Positions 34,858 through 44,338 are shown, numbered from the stretch's first letter. The stretch is DNA of 64,000 nt from Planctomycetaceae bacterium (GCA_027487485.1 JAIYDN010000067.1:124001-188000), one strand, 5' to 3'. Made by a program: numbers and translations. Notes: generated by a model not told the origin, from the letters alone.

Positions 34858-35190
34858 GGATGTCTTGGGAAATGTAGATTGGAGCGCCGAAAGGGCGTAG
34901 CTTAGGCGGAAGGAGCCAGCCGCAAAACACTAAAATGCAGGCGGGATTTTAACAAAAAACGAATGAGGCCGGGAATCATGATGGTTGGCAGTCTTCGTTT
35001 TTAACGTTTCGGAATAATATACAGCATTACAATCCTATTTTTCAGATTGGCCCGGCAAATCTCTAAACTCGGCACAATCAAATTCCGAAACCAGAGTGGA
35101 ACTACGGCTGTCAACGTTCCAGAATATTGAATCAAGGTTTGATAGCTTTGACTGTCCGGCTTGCTCTGGTGAATGGGGTCTTTGATTATC
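34858..35190. promoter_or_regulatory. Divergent promoter region of the export locus
   Basis: This 333-base gap lies between the GAF-HlyD gene (minus) and the TolC-type gene (plus). It is comparatively AT-rich near 34990-35030, and no gene is supported in it. Promoters for both directions should lie here, but I cannot assign -35 and -10 boxes with confidence. Confidence 0.5.
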
Positions 35191-37074
35191 ATGTCTCGTA
35201 TATATCTAGGGCTAAGTGTGGCAGCCACCGTTGCTTTGAGCGGTTGCTTGCTGAATGAATCAAAAACAAGTCGCTTCAACCCTGGTACAACTTCGGGCGG
35301 GGCAGGCTTGAGCCAATTGAAGTCATCGGACGCAGTTCCATCGGCAAATATGCCCTTCTATTTGGAAGCGAATTCGCCATTGGAATTTGATGAGAACAAT
35401 CTTTCCGCAGACAAAATCAGGCCGATGACTCTAAATGACTGCATCGCGCAGGCGTTGAGTTCGTCTCGAGTCATGAAGGATCTTGGGGTTACAGTTGTAA
35501 GGTCACCGCAATCGGTAATTACCAATCTCGACCCAGCATTGGTTTACACTGATCCTCGTTTAGGCGAGGAAGCAGCCCTCAGTGCATTTGACGCAAATCT
35601 GTTCGCATCCTCCATGTACGAGGATAATGATCGAGGGCTGAACAACCGGTTCTTTGGCGTTGATGGTAATCTACGGCAAGATTTAAGTACTTCGCAGTTG
35701 GGAATCAATAAGCGGTCTGCGACGGGTGGATTATTTGGGGTTCGCAACGTCACAATCTACGACCGAAACAATCAGCAAACGAACCGGTTCGTTCCCTTTT
35801 CATGGGAAAATTATCTGGAAGCTCAAGTTCGCCAACCTTTGTTGCAAGGTGCTGGAACGGAATTCAATCGGATCGCTGGTCCAGGGGCTGCTCCGGGACA
35901 GTTCAACGGAGTTCTCTTGGCGCGAATTCGAACCGACACGAACCTCGTAGAGTTTGAGAAGTCAGTTCGGGACTACTTAGCGGATGTCGAAAATGCTTAT
36001 TGGGATCTGTACTATGCGTACCGAGATCTCGATGCCCGCATTCAAGCCAGGGACATAGCCAAGCTGACACTTGAGGATTTGAAGGTAAAGCTGGCATCAA
36101 CCGGTCGACAAGCCCAAGCTGAAGAACAGGTGTTTCGTTTCCAATCCGAGATTGTGGATTCCTTGAATGGTCGAGTCATCGATGGAACTCGGAACAACAA
36201 CGGAAGCACTGGTGGCACCTTTCGCGGCATAGGCGGAATTCGAGTGAGCGAGCGGAAGCTCCGATTCATCTGCGGGATGCCGATCAATGATGGTACGTTG
36301 ATCAGCACAGCGGATACAGCCAACCAAGCAAGGGTGCTGTACGATTGGGACGAGGCCATTCAAGAAGCTTTATCGCAGCGCGAAGAACTTCGACGTCAAC
36401 GCTGGGTGATCAAGCAGCGAGAATTGGAATTGATCGCAAGTCGCAATTTCCTGAAGCCTCAACTGGACATGGTTAGTCAGTACCGAATGCGAGGCTTCGG
36501 TGAAGATCTTTATGGAACTCAATCGGCAACCTCTACCTTTGGGCAGTATCAAGAATGGCAGTTGGGGTTGGAATATCAGATTCCCGTCGGGTTCCGGCGC
36601 GCCAATGCTGGTGTCAAGAATGCGCAATTAGCGTTGGTGCGCGAATCCGAGGTGCTTCGAGAACAAGAGCGCGCGGTTCACTTCGGACTCAGCAATGCAA
36701 TCAACGAATCGAAGCGTGCTCATGACAACTTGGTACTTCAAGAAAAGCGTCTTTACTCGATCGTCGCGCAACTCAATGCGATTGATCTTCGGAATGAAAG
36801 CGGTGAAGCGGCGGAGCTCGACGTCCGCTTGGAGACCCACCGACGGTTGCTGGACGCAAGATTGCGCTTTCACCAAGCCGAGGTTGAGCACATGCTTGCC
36901 CTTCGGAATGTGAACGTTGAGAAAGGAACTTTGCTTCGGTACTGCAATGTGTTCCTAAACGAATCGGCAACGTCCGCGGAGGCGGCATCGGATGCAATTC
37001 AACGCATCGCGTCCCAAGATTACAGCAAGGTTCCTGCAAGCCGCGACGTGATCGTGGGTTCGCAAGCTCGCTAG
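35191..37074 (+). CDS. TolC-family outer membrane efflux lipoprotein
   Basis: The 627-residue protein has the lipoprotein signal MSRIYLGLSVAATVALSGC. The outer-membrane efflux domain follows in two repeats: helical stretches FEKSVRDYLADVENAYWDLYYA and, later, QEWQLGLEYQIPVGFRRANA, NESKRAHDNLVLQEKRLYSI and LDVRLETHRRLLDARLRFHQ. It would form the outer channel for the adaptor/M50 system encoded divergently. It is longer than E. coli TolC (~490 residues) because of an N-terminal planctomycete extension. The ATG at 35191 gives the signal peptide; an ATG six codons upstream is in frame. Confidence 0.88.
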   Translation: MSRIYLGLSVAATVALSGCLLNESKTSRFNPGTTSGGAGLSQLKSSDAVPSANMPFYLEANSPLEFDENNLSADKIRPMTLNDCIAQALSSSRVMKDLGVTVVRSPQSVITNLDPALVYTDPRLGEEAALSAFDANLFASSMYEDNDRGLNNRFFGVDGNLRQDLSTSQLGINKRSATGGLFGVRNVTIYDRNNQQTNRFVPFSWENYLEAQVRQPLLQGAGTEFNRIAGPGAAPGQFNGVLLARIRTDTNLVEFEKSVRDYLADVENAYWDLYYAYRDLDARIQARDIAKLTLEDLKVKLASTGRQAQAEEQVFRFQSEIVDSLNGRVIDGTRNNNGSTGGTFRGIGGIRVSERKLRFICGMPINDGTLISTADTANQARVLYDWDEAIQEALSQREELRRQRWVIKQRELELIASRNFLKPQLDMVSQYRMRGFGEDLYGTQSATSTFGQYQEWQLGLEYQIPVGFRRANAGVKNAQLALVRESEVLREQERAVHFGLSNAINESKRAHDNLVLQEKRLYSIVAQLNAIDLRNESGEAAELDVRLETHRRLLDARLRFHQAEVEHMLALRNVNVEKGTLLRYCNVFLNESATSAEAASDAIQRIASQDYSKVPASRDVIVGSQAR

Positions 37075-37101
37075 TCCGATTCTTCTGGAGAGCATTGGTC
37101 T

Positions 37102-37173
37102 TGAGCTGCGGGCGCTAGCCGAGATTTGCTGTGATGCCCATGAAACCTTAACGCGGCTAGCGCCTGCGGCTCA
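37102..37173. repeat. GCTAGC hairpin repeat, copy 2
   Basis: Arms of 22 bases (left TGAGCTGCGGGCGCTAGCCG, right CGCGGCTAGCGCCTGCGGCT) enclose a 28-base loop, 72 bases in total. It lies between the convergent TolC and FHA genes and could act as a bidirectional terminator. Confidence 0.85.
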
Positions 37174-37185
37174 GTCTAGGGGAGC

Positions 37186-38523
37186 TTATTCGAACCCCAG
37201 CTTCGAAAAATCTTCAGTCAGATCTGGATTCGCATAGGCGGTCCAGCCGGTGTTGGACGGAAAAACGATCGCCTGAACCACATCACCAAAAAACTCCGAT
37301 AAGCTTGAATCGGAAAGAGTGTTGGAAATCAATTGGAATTGTGATGGCCAGCACCACCCCAGAAAGCCATTGCTTTCCGACAAACCGTGGACTTTGAAGC
37401 TGCACAAACGTTGCAGTGCGGATTCGATACCGCCTACAGCGGTCCTATCTGCGACAACTAGCATGAGTCCGTCAGATTTTACGAGAGAATCGGAGACCCG
37501 CCTCAGTTCTTCGCGTCCCCATTCTTTGGAATGCACGATCACTGGTAAATGCCGCCAGCTTTCCGCGAGGAACGGAAAGACCGACTCCATGCTTAAGTTA
37601 TCTGGAGTTGGCTGGCCAATTTTTCGAAAATGCACAATCACGCGAAGATCGTAGCGTTTGGAAAGCGAATCAATCATCGAGCAGGTGTCAAAATCGGAAG
37701 CGATGTCTAAATTCTGCGTTAGCCGAGATGGAATAAATCTCGCAGGGGCATGTTGGGAATGAGATTCCGACGGGTTGGAATTGATTGGCCCTTGAAATGG
37801 AAAATGGCTAATCGAACTTTCATCGAAGGGTGACCGGAAGTCATTTCGTTCCCTACCCCGGTCAACAGAAATACCTTCCGGAGCTTCGTACTCCTCCTGC
37901 ATCCTGACCAAATAGGATGGATCGAGAGACTCGAAGGGAGATGAGTTTCGTGAAAACTCGTTGGCGCGATCGGGTTCTGGAAATCCGTTTTCCTGCTCTT
38001 TGGATCTGTCGACGGGGGGCGGTTCAGGTGGAGTCGAGAGACTTGATCCGATGGGAGAGCCTGAGTGAAAGCTTTCTTCGACTTGGCTATCGTATGTTTT
38101 CTCTACTTCGACAGAATCAGGTGAGTTTTCCCCGGTCTTAGGAAGCATCTCCCATTGCAATGAAAAGAGAGTTTTCCCGGCTCGGATGACATCGCCTGGA
38201 GTCACGTTGCATCGCATTTGGGCCGAGTGGTTGACAAACGTCTTGTTCGTACTGTTCTTGTCTCGAAGTTCAATGTAGCTACCGAAGTTGTGTAGTTCAA
38301 AGTGAACGCCGGACATGAAGTTGTCTTCTACAGCCACATCCGACGCAATGGTACGTCCGATGGTACGCACTTCGCCTGGCGGAACGATCATACGTTCACC
38401 CGCACGGGGGCCGGAAGTGATGGAGAGAATGAGATTGGCTTGAGTCGATCCCAATGAAAGCTTCAACAAGGTAGGGTGGAATGGGGCCCATTGCATGCTT
38501 GGGCTAGTCGGACCCATCATCAT
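37186..38523 (-). CDS. FHA-domain protein with the shared C-terminal domain
   Basis: This 445-residue protein has one FHA domain at about residues 30-125 (RTIGRTIASDVAVEDNFMSG, LRDKNSTNKTFVN). A Ser/Pro-rich linker to about 265 follows. The C-terminal domain contains VIVHFRKIGQPTPDN and NGFLGWCWPSQFQLIS, matching the end of the FHA protein at 24764-26371. The start is one of three consecutive ATGs at 38517-38523. Sitting beside the export locus rather than in the T6SS cluster, it suggests the C-terminal domain is a common partner of FHA domains in this organism. The function of that domain is unknown to me. Confidence 0.78.
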   Translation of the reverse strand: MMMGPTSPSMQWAPFHPTLLKLSLGSTQANLILSITSGPRAGERMIVPPGEVRTIGRTIASDVAVEDNFMSGVHFELHNFGSYIELRDKNSTNKTFVNHSAQMRCNVTPGDVIRAGKTLFSLQWEMLPKTGENSPDSVEVEKTYDSQVEESFHSGSPIGSSLSTPPEPPPVDRSKEQENGFPEPDRANEFSRNSSPFESLDPSYLVRMQEEYEAPEGISVDRGRERNDFRSPFDESSISHFPFQGPINSNPSESHSQHAPARFIPSRLTQNLDIASDFDTCSMIDSLSKRYDLRVIVHFRKIGQPTPDNLSMESVFPFLAESWRHLPVIVHSKEWGREELRRVSDSLVKSDGLMLVVADRTAVGGIESALQRLCSFKVHGLSESNGFLGWCWPSQFQLISNTLSDSSLSEFFGDVVQAIVFPSNTGWTAYANPDLTEDFSKLGFE

Positions 38524-38763
38524 ACCCTGCAACTGAGACCGATACCAACCGGGGCCAACAAGTTCTCAAAAGATGTGGGGTTCTTAGGGGCAAATTAGGC
38601 AATATACTCAGGCTATTCCGAAGATTCTTTCTGCGTAACCACGCATCTTTCAGAATAGATGATGTCCAGGTCCATTTCTCCCGAATTACAATTTCGTACG
38701 GAAATGGGGATCGCTTAAAGAAGAGGCGATTTTCGGACTAAAAACTATTCCACGGATGGAATC

Positions 38764-39672
38764 ATGATGGGAAAGAATATAAGCAAGGCCCTCTATGCGG
38801 GTTTGCCGATGTTGGTTCTGGCAACGTCGAATGTGGAAGTTTTGGGGCAGGCCCCCATCGAATTGCAACAACTTCAGCCAATGCCTGCCTCTCAAGACGG
38901 AGCGAATCGTCCCATGCTCCCACCAGCCCGCTCTCCCGACGTGGGTGGATTGATCAAGCTTGAACGCTTTCCACAGCCTGCACCCGTTGCCGCCCCGCGC
39001 ATGGCGGCTGCACCTATGAACGTCTTGCCGCTTCCACAGGAACCGAACAAGGCGCTGAGGGAACGAAGCCGAGGGGGCAAGCTCAATGTCAAAGATATGG
39101 TTAGCAACCAAGTTGATTTCACCCGTATCCTATCCACGACCGAGATCGAGTCCGTTGCCCACGAGCCTGCGGCATTGGCTCCTATGGTTCGAATTCAAAA
39201 TTCCCCAAGCATGGGCGAGTATCAATGGACCCCCAGCGGCTATTGTTGGCAAAGTCCGGCCTTCTGTTACTCGCCGCTGTATTTTGAACAGCCAAACCTG
39301 GAACGATATGGCAATTCAACTTTGCCGTTGCTTGCACCCGCTGTTTCAGCCACGTATTTTTTTGGTCAGGTTACGTTCTTGCCTATCAAAAGCTTGATCC
39401 AGCCACCATGGTCGAAGAGCTGCACTCTCGGTCACCATAGGCCTGGCGATTGTGCCCCATTTCAACGTCGAAATCCTCACCACGTGCAATCTACACCTGC
39501 AGTATCGCAGCCATACGCTTTTCAGAGTGAGCAAGTTGTATCGACGGCAACCGCAGTCGGATCTGATATCGCCTCACCTGCGGACCAAGTTCAAGTTTTG
39601 CAATACGAAGCCAGCCCAGCAAATTCAGTTGTTCCAGGTGCGGAGCCTGTTGTGGTGAAACTGGCGGACTGA
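38764..39672 (+). CDS. Secreted planctomycete protein with NLERYG motif
   Basis: The 302-residue protein has a signal peptide ending near VEVLGQA and a Pro/Ala-rich N-terminal half. A Cys- and Tyr-rich segment (YCWQSPAFCYSPLYFEQPN, LERYG) precedes a hydrophobic region (SATYFFGQVTFLPIKSL) and GHHRPGDCAP. The YFE..NLERYG and PGDCAP pattern recurs in secreted planctomycete proteins of unknown role. GGATGG lies upstream of the start. The C-terminus (about 250-302) is low complexity. It is convergent with the methyltransferase-like gene, 10 bases apart. Confidence 0.7.
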   Translation: MMGKNISKALYAGLPMLVLATSNVEVLGQAPIELQQLQPMPASQDGANRPMLPPARSPDVGGLIKLERFPQPAPVAAPRMAAAPMNVLPLPQEPNKALRERSRGGKLNVKDMVSNQVDFTRILSTTEIESVAHEPAALAPMVRIQNSPSMGEYQWTPSGYCWQSPAFCYSPLYFEQPNLERYGNSTLPLLAPAVSATYFFGQVTFLPIKSLIQPPWSKSCTLGHHRPGDCAPFQRRNPHHVQSTPAVSQPYAFQSEQVVSTATAVGSDIASPADQVQVLQYEASPANSVVPGAEPVVVKLAD

Positions 39673-39682
39673 CCTAGGACGT

Positions 39683-40231
39683 TTAAGGGTGTTTCTTGCC
39701 CTTGATAGGTAACCTGCAATTCAAAATGTCTTGACCGTAGCAAATCAAAAGCATGGATCGTTCGCTGGCGATATCCGCAAAGTGAGCTTCCGTAGCGGGT
39801 ATTTGTCCGGGCCAACTATAAACGTAGTAGTAGTCGTGAACCTCGCGGCTGTCCAAGTAGCTTCCTGCGGTAATCGAGGCTTGCAGGCCGTGATCCCTGA
39901 GGAGCGCGCGCGACTTATCTACAAGCTCCTCTTCCAGTTCGATCCCCGATGCCTGGAAGCCAAGCAATTCCGCCAATCCGACCACGATTCCGAACCCGCT
40001 TCCCCATTCGCAGAATGATCCTCTGGGAAGCCCATTCAGAATAGCCCAAGCCTGTTCGTAATTGCTAGGAACAAAGCCAAAGCATTTTACGCCCCGAAAA
40101 CGACTGCGACCATCCCTCAGGAAATCCATCGCGCGCGTGGTTAACTCAAGTGGAACAGGCAGAAGTTCATGTTCTGCAACACATGGCATATCTTCTTCTG
40201 CCTGTTCTTCGTTGGTTTCATGAGGGTTCAT
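39683..40231 (-). CDS. Small SAM-dependent methyltransferase-like protein
   Basis: This 182-residue protein has a Rossmann motif I, FCEWGSGFGIVVGLAELLG, followed by the acidic loop SGIELEEELV, as in class I methyltransferases. The rest of the fold is short: the region after motif I has DYYYVYSWPGQIPATEAHF in place of a clear catalytic motif. The substrate is unknown. The short N-terminal acidic tail (about 1-25) is variable. It starts 57 bases after the end of the NIPSNAP gene and could be co-transcribed with it. Confidence 0.65.
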   Translation of the reverse strand: MNPHETNEEQAEEDMPCVAEHELLPVPLELTTRAMDFLRDGRSRFRGVKCFGFVPSNYEQAWAILNGLPRGSFCEWGSGFGIVVGLAELLGFQASGIELEEELVDKSRALLRDHGLQASITAGSYLDSREVHDYYYVYSWPGQIPATEAHFADIASERSMLLICYGQDILNCRLPIKGKKHP

Positions 40232-40288
40232 AGAATTCTCTTTTTCTCTTTGCTAATTCGAAAGAATCGAGGCTGAATTAGGCCAGCG

Positions 40289-41134
40289 CTACTTGAGCGG
40301 CGAGAAGCTGGTTGCTTTCAGAAACAGGCTCTTTACGCCGCCATCCGCCGTCAGCGACATTCCGCCTGCGTCGGCTTCGGACTCGGTACGAACCTTTTCC
40401 CAAACCGGATCGACTCGGAATTTTCCAAAGGACTCTTTGGCGGCTGCTTCGGATGCGTGAGCGATGAAGTAGATGAGGCTGTTGCCGGCAGCGGGCGCAT
40501 TCACATCTATCTTTGCATCGGCTTTTCCAATCGGCGAAACCGCTTCCAGCAGTTTTCCGCAAGTAAGCGATTCGCCTTCTAAAGCAGACCAATACATGAG
40601 GTTGGTCATTCCGTGCTTCTCAAATAGTCTCAATGTATGGTTCCGAAAACGCGCGTTGAGGTTAGCAAGATTGCCGTTGCTCGCGATATAGGTTCTTAGC
40701 TCGAATACCCGTTCACCAGCAGGCTTTACTTCCAAGCTAGGACTGTAATCATTCACAGACATGAAGACACGTTCAATCGACTTGACCGGCTTCTTTCCAT
40801 CGACCACCGACTTTTGAACCACTTCCTTCCAAGCTGGATCGTTTTGGAACGCTGTCCAAGATGCATCGCAGGATTCCTTGCTCTTGTGTCTCACCAACGT
40901 GAAAACTCGTTCGTCTTTGACGTCTGCAGGAACCCAAACAGCAGCCAAATTCAGTTGGTGCTTTTTCATGAAGGTCATTCCGCCCCCTTCAATCAACTTT
41001 AACACATCCGCTTGCCTACCTGGTTCCGAAACGTACGAACGAAGCTCGTAGATCGTGCTGGAGGTGTCTTGCGAGATAGCATTCATGGCAATAGATGCGA
41101 TGGCGAAAAGCATAGTGAATATACGGGTGAGCAT
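40289..41134 (-). CDS. Secreted NIPSNAP-family protein
   Basis: This 281-residue protein with an N-terminal signal peptide (MLTRIFTMLFAIASIAMNAI) carries two ferredoxin-like NIPSNAP repeats. The first starts at TIYELRSYVSEPGRQADVL and the second at VFELRTYIASNGNLANLNAR, with KHGMTNLMYWSALEG in the second. NIPSNAP proteins are dimeric alpha-beta barrels of unclear function, common as secreted proteins in planctomycetes. The start at 41134 is preferred because it gives the signal peptide. Confidence 0.85.
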   Translation of the reverse strand: MLTRIFTMLFAIASIAMNAISQDTSSTIYELRSYVSEPGRQADVLKLIEGGGMTFMKKHQLNLAAVWVPADVKDERVFTLVRHKSKESCDASWTAFQNDPAWKEVVQKSVVDGKKPVKSIERVFMSVNDYSPSLEVKPAGERVFELRTYIASNGNLANLNARFRNHTLRLFEKHGMTNLMYWSALEGESLTCGKLLEAVSPIGKADAKIDVNAPAAGNSLIYFIAHASEAAAKESFGKFRVDPVWEKVRTESEADAGGMSLTADGGVKSLFLKATSFSPLK

Positions 41135-41212
41135 GGCAAGGGGTCCATAATGAAGGGAGGGGCAATGCGTACGATACAAATGAGTAGAAACAGTTCTACC
41201 AACGGACTGAGT

Positions 41213-41530
41213 TTAGCTCTTTGGCATCGGGACAGAAATGGCCCTTTGAAAATCACTCAATTTTCGATCGAACCAAAAAGTGCCTGCCGGAATCAACGAT
41301 GCTAAAAGCGCCTGGACCAGACGCCACCATGGCAACTTGCAAACGACAGTGACCGCTAATGCCAGGACGGCGTACAACACAAAAAGAAATCCGTGTAGCG
41401 CACCCACGACTTCAACAGCTCGAGGTGAATCGGCCATGTATTTCAGCGGCATGGCTATCCCGAGCAGCACGAGAAAGGACAAGCCTTCCAGCAAACCAAC
41501 AATGCGAAGTGCAACAACTAGACCTACCAT
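41213..41530 (-). CDS. DUF3817 integral membrane protein
   Basis: This 105-residue protein has three predicted membrane helices, with the DUF3817 pattern: MVGLVVALRIVGLLEGLSFL, then VEVVGALHGFLFVLYAVLAL and WRLVQALLASLIPAGTFWFD. The role is unknown. A longer frame upstream exists, but the ATG at 41530 fits the family N-terminus. It lies 78 bases upstream of the NIPSNAP gene, on the same strand. Confidence 0.85.
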   Translation of the reverse strand: MVGLVVALRIVGLLEGLSFLVLLGIAMPLKYMADSPRAVEVVGALHGFLFVLYAVLALAVTVVCKLPWWRLVQALLASLIPAGTFWFDRKLSDFQRAISVPMPKS

Positions 41531-41871
41531 AATTTTCCAGATGCAGAACAAGTTTAGACGTAAATGTGAATCGAAAGCCAAGCGATTCGCATTGTAGCAC
41601 GATCGCCGGATAAGGCGCTGGACGCGGATCTATCTGAACCGCCGCAGCTTGCGAACGGAGGTGTTGAAAAATGCACAAGCTTGAAAAACGCTCGTTGCGA
41701 GCCTGCTATTGGCTTCTGTAAGAGCCAAATGGAGCGTATACTCAGGGCTCCAGAGACGGATGCTGGAAGTCTTCCTTTAGTAAGTTGGTCGGCGAGTGGA
41801 TCTAGAGTACCCGTTCTAGCAATAAAGCGGACAGCAGAACGTTGGTGGTTTTTCTACGACAGAGGCGACAA
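41531..41871. other. Intergenic region upstream of the DUF1559 gene
   Basis: No gene is supported in these 341 bases between divergent genes. It should hold both promoters. AGAGG before the ATG at 41872 is the ribosome site of the DUF1559 gene. Confidence 0.5.
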
Positions 41872-42825
41872 ATGAAAATCAATGCACAGTCGTCGATCGC
41901 ATCTCACACATCTCGAAGAAATGATCGGCATGCGTTCACTTTAGTGGAACTGCTTGTCGTGATTGCGATTATCGGCACATTGATTGGCCTCCTTTTGCCT
42001 GCGGTTCAGGCGGCTCGGGAAGCTGCACGCCGGCTTCAGTGCGCGAACAATCTTAAGCAGATGGGGCTAGCCTGCATGATGAATGCGGATGCCGCCAGAA
42101 GTTATCCAGCAGGTGCTCTCCAATCGAGCAAACTAGAAGAAATTCACAAGCTATTCTGGAGCGGTCAGATCCTGCCTTATCTGGAGCAAGGCAACCTTGC
42201 ATTGACTCTGGATCCAGATCAGCGCTGGGATCAATTCGAACCCAATATTGCGGCAATCAAAACCAGCCACTCGGTTTACAGTTGCCCTTCCTCCGCTGGA
42301 CCTCAATACTACAACCAAATGGTCGACGGTCGAGCCACAAGCACGTACCTTGCCTGTGCTTCAGGCACTATCCGCAACGAAACTGGCTCGGGCACGTTGA
42401 TCGGTGAGCCTCGTCAGAATGGTATCATGTACGTCAACAGCCGAACGAAACATCGAGACATCTTCGACGGACTTTCTCAGACCCTATTGATTTCAGAGGC
42501 TTTGTTTTTGCCAGACGTTTCTGGTCCAGATCATACTGGAGTTTTTCAGCTCATTGACCATTGGCACACTGGCTCACCAGGCATGGCAAGCAACGAAATG
42601 TCAGAGTGCCTTGGTTCGTCCGCAATTCCAATCAATTCTTTTAAGAAGGTGCCTCAGGTGTTTGTTGAGGACATTGAGCTTGGGTTTGCGTCCCGGCATG
42701 CAGGTCTCGTCCAGGCGGTATTCGCAGATGGACATGTTCAAACCATAGGCGAATCAATCTCTGCAAATGTTTGGAGTGCTATGGGAACGAAAGGGAATTC
42801 CGACATCGTTTCCTTCGAGGACTAG
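41872..42825 (+). CDS. DUF1559 prepilin-like protein
   Basis: The 317-residue protein has a type IV prepilin-like N-terminus ([20 protein letters not shown]) with cleavage expected before the Phe of FTLVEL. Directly after comes [20 protein letters not shown], the DUF1559 signature found in hundreds of planctomycete paralogues. Near the end is [14 protein letters not shown], another family mark. These proteins are thought to be pseudopilins or surface fibres. The ATG at 41872 has AGAGG upstream. It stands alone in the locus, with no pilus assembly gene nearby. Confidence 0.93.
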   Translation: MKINAQSSIASHTSRRNDRHAFTLVELLVVIAIIGTLIGLLLPAVQAAREAARRLQCANNLKQMGLACMMNADAARSYPAGALQSSKLEEIHKLFWSGQILPYLEQGNLALTLDPDQRWDQFEPNIAAIKTSHSVYSCPSSAGPQYYNQMVDGRATSTYLACASGTIRNETGSGTLIGEPRQNGIMYVNSRTKHRDIFDGLSQTLLISEALFLPDVSGPDHTGVFQLIDHWHTGSPGMASNEMSECLGSSAIPINSFKKVPQVFVEDIELGFASRHAGLVQAVFADGHVQTIGESISANVWSAMGTKGNSDIVSFED

Positions 42826-42857
42826 TACATCGCGAAGGTGGGCCTTGTGCCCTCCTT

Positions 42858-42977
42858 CGCAACAGGTTTGGCGTGCTAACATGCGATTCCCCCCGTATAA
42901 AAACGCGTTCGTGGGCCTCCGGCCCACGAACGCAATAGGGTTCGGTTGGATTGGCAATTAACACACCAAACCTGTTG
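42858..42977. repeat. Nested inverted repeat element
   Basis: Outer arms CGCAACAGGTTTGG (42858-42871) and CCAAACCTGTTGCG (42964-42977) are perfect reverse complements. Inside is a perfect 13-bp hairpin, GCGTTCGTGGGCC/GGCCCACGAACGC with loop TCC (42905-42933). The element lies in a 311-base gap (42826-43136) that has no gene. It could be a small mobile palindromic element or a strong terminator for the DUF1559 gene. Confidence 0.75.
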
Positions 42978-43136
42978 CGACGAGTCGGGGCAAGCCCAAC
43001 CGTCGCGATTGCGTATTCTGGAAACACAGAGGCGTCTGCCAGCGGAGCTTAGCAATCGACAGAAATCGGTGTGGCAACTATGATGGTCAGTTTGCTGCGG
43101 TGTTGCTTAATTCACTCCCCTTTTTTATTTCTTTCC

Positions 43137-43478
43137 ATGCCGAACGACGTTCTAGATCGACTCATGCTGGAACTGCATCAACGGGTCGCAACGCTTCCCG
43201 AGGGGTCGTACACTACTAAACTACTTCAGGGCGGAATCCCAAAAATGGGCGCCAAGCTCCTCGAAGAATCCAACGAAGTGATTGAAGCGGCTGCCGAAGC
43301 CGGGGAACCTGGTCGCGAGCATACCATTCGGGAAGCGGCCGATGTTGTATTCCACTTGTGGGTGCTGCTTGCCAGTCGAGGTATTGTTGTCGATGATGTC
43401 CGGCGCGAACTAGAACGTCGCGAGGGTGTCTCGGGACTAGAAGAAAAACGTCGTCGAGGACAGGAAACGGTTTCGTGA
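43137..43478 (+). CDS. hisE: Phosphoribosyl-ATP pyrophosphatase
   Basis: HisE carries out the second step of histidine synthesis, hydrolysing phosphoribosyl-ATP to phosphoribosyl-AMP. The 113-residue protein has the MazG-like all-helical fold, with GSYTTKLLQGG, KLLEESNEVIEAA (metal-binding acidic motif EExxE) and REAADVVFHLWVLLA. The ATG at 43137 fits the family length. The stop overlaps the hisG start (GTGA), so the two are coupled. HisE and hisG are adjacent here, while no other his gene is in the window. Confidence 0.92.
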   Translation: MPNDVLDRLMLELHQRVATLPEGSYTTKLLQGGIPKMGAKLLEESNEVIEAAAEAGEPGREHTIREAADVVFHLWVLLASRGIVVDDVRRELERREGVSGLEEKRRRGQETVS

Positions 43479-44338
43479 GTGCAGAATTGAATCATCTACG
43501 TATCGGAATCCCCAGCAAAGGGCGATTAAGTGAACTGGCTACCGACTTGCTAATGCAGGCCGGGCTAAACTTTCGTCGCCAAGATAGATCCCTGTTTGCC
43601 CGAGTCAGCAGCATTCCTGCCGAAATCACCTTCTTGCGGACCGATGACATCCCAACGTTATGCGCCGAAGGTGCAATCGACCTTGGAATCACAGGAAGTG
43701 ATTTGATCGAAGAGGCCGGGGCGGACGTGGTGGTGCGAATGAAGTTGGGAGTCGGTCGATGCCGACTAGCTATTTGTGTCCCCACTACCGGCAACATTCA
43801 AGACCCAAGTGAGCTTAAGGGGAAACGGGTAGCTACCAGTTTTCCGAACACCACCGAACGTTACCTAAAGCAACACGATGCCACGGTTCATTTAGTGAAG
43901 TTGAATGGTTCGGTCGAGGTCATGATCTCGTTGGGAGTTGCTGATGCCATTGTCGATTTGGTCGAAACGGGTAGCACGCTTGCCGCGAATCAACTTCGAA
44001 TTTTAACGGAGATCGGACAGTACGAGACGGTACTGATCCAAAGCCCTAATTGCCGTGACAGTGCAACCGCAGACCGCATTGTTCGTAGGCTGGAAGGGGT
44101 CGTGATTGCACGCGATTATTCCTTGCTAGAATACAACATTCCACGCGACAAACTTGCTGCGGCAGAAGCCATCACGCCAGGTTTTACATCCCCAACGGTG
44201 ACGAGCCTGGAAAATAACTCCTGGTGCGCCGTGCGTGCGATGGTAAAGCGAAGTGACATTATCCCGATTATGGAAAAGCTAGAGCTGCTTGGGGCTCTGG
44301 CCATTCTTGAAACTTCCATCAACAACTGCCGACTGTAA
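43475..44338 (+). CDS. hisG: ATP phosphoribosyltransferase (long form)
   Basis: This is the first enzyme of histidine biosynthesis, joining ATP and PRPP. The 287-residue protein includes LRIGIPSKGRLSELATDLL, the AIDLGITGSDLIEEAGADVV region, and the PRPP loop DLVETGSTLAANQL. The C-terminal ~75 residues (PGFTSPTVTSLENNSWCAVR) are the ACT-like regulatory domain of the long HisG, which allows histidine feedback without HisZ. The GTG start overlaps hisE. ArgS begins two bases after its stop. Confidence 0.94.
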   Translation: MSAELNHLRIGIPSKGRLSELATDLLMQAGLNFRRQDRSLFARVSSIPAEITFLRTDDIPTLCAEGAIDLGITGSDLIEEAGADVVVRMKLGVGRCRLAICVPTTGNIQDPSELKGKRVATSFPNTTERYLKQHDATVHLVKLNGSVEVMISLGVADAIVDLVETGSTLAANQLRILTEIGQYETVLIQSPNCRDSATADRIVRRLEGVVIARDYSLLEYNIPRDKLAAAEAITPGFTSPTVTSLENNSWCAVRAMVKRSDIIPIMEKLELLGALAILETSINNCRL

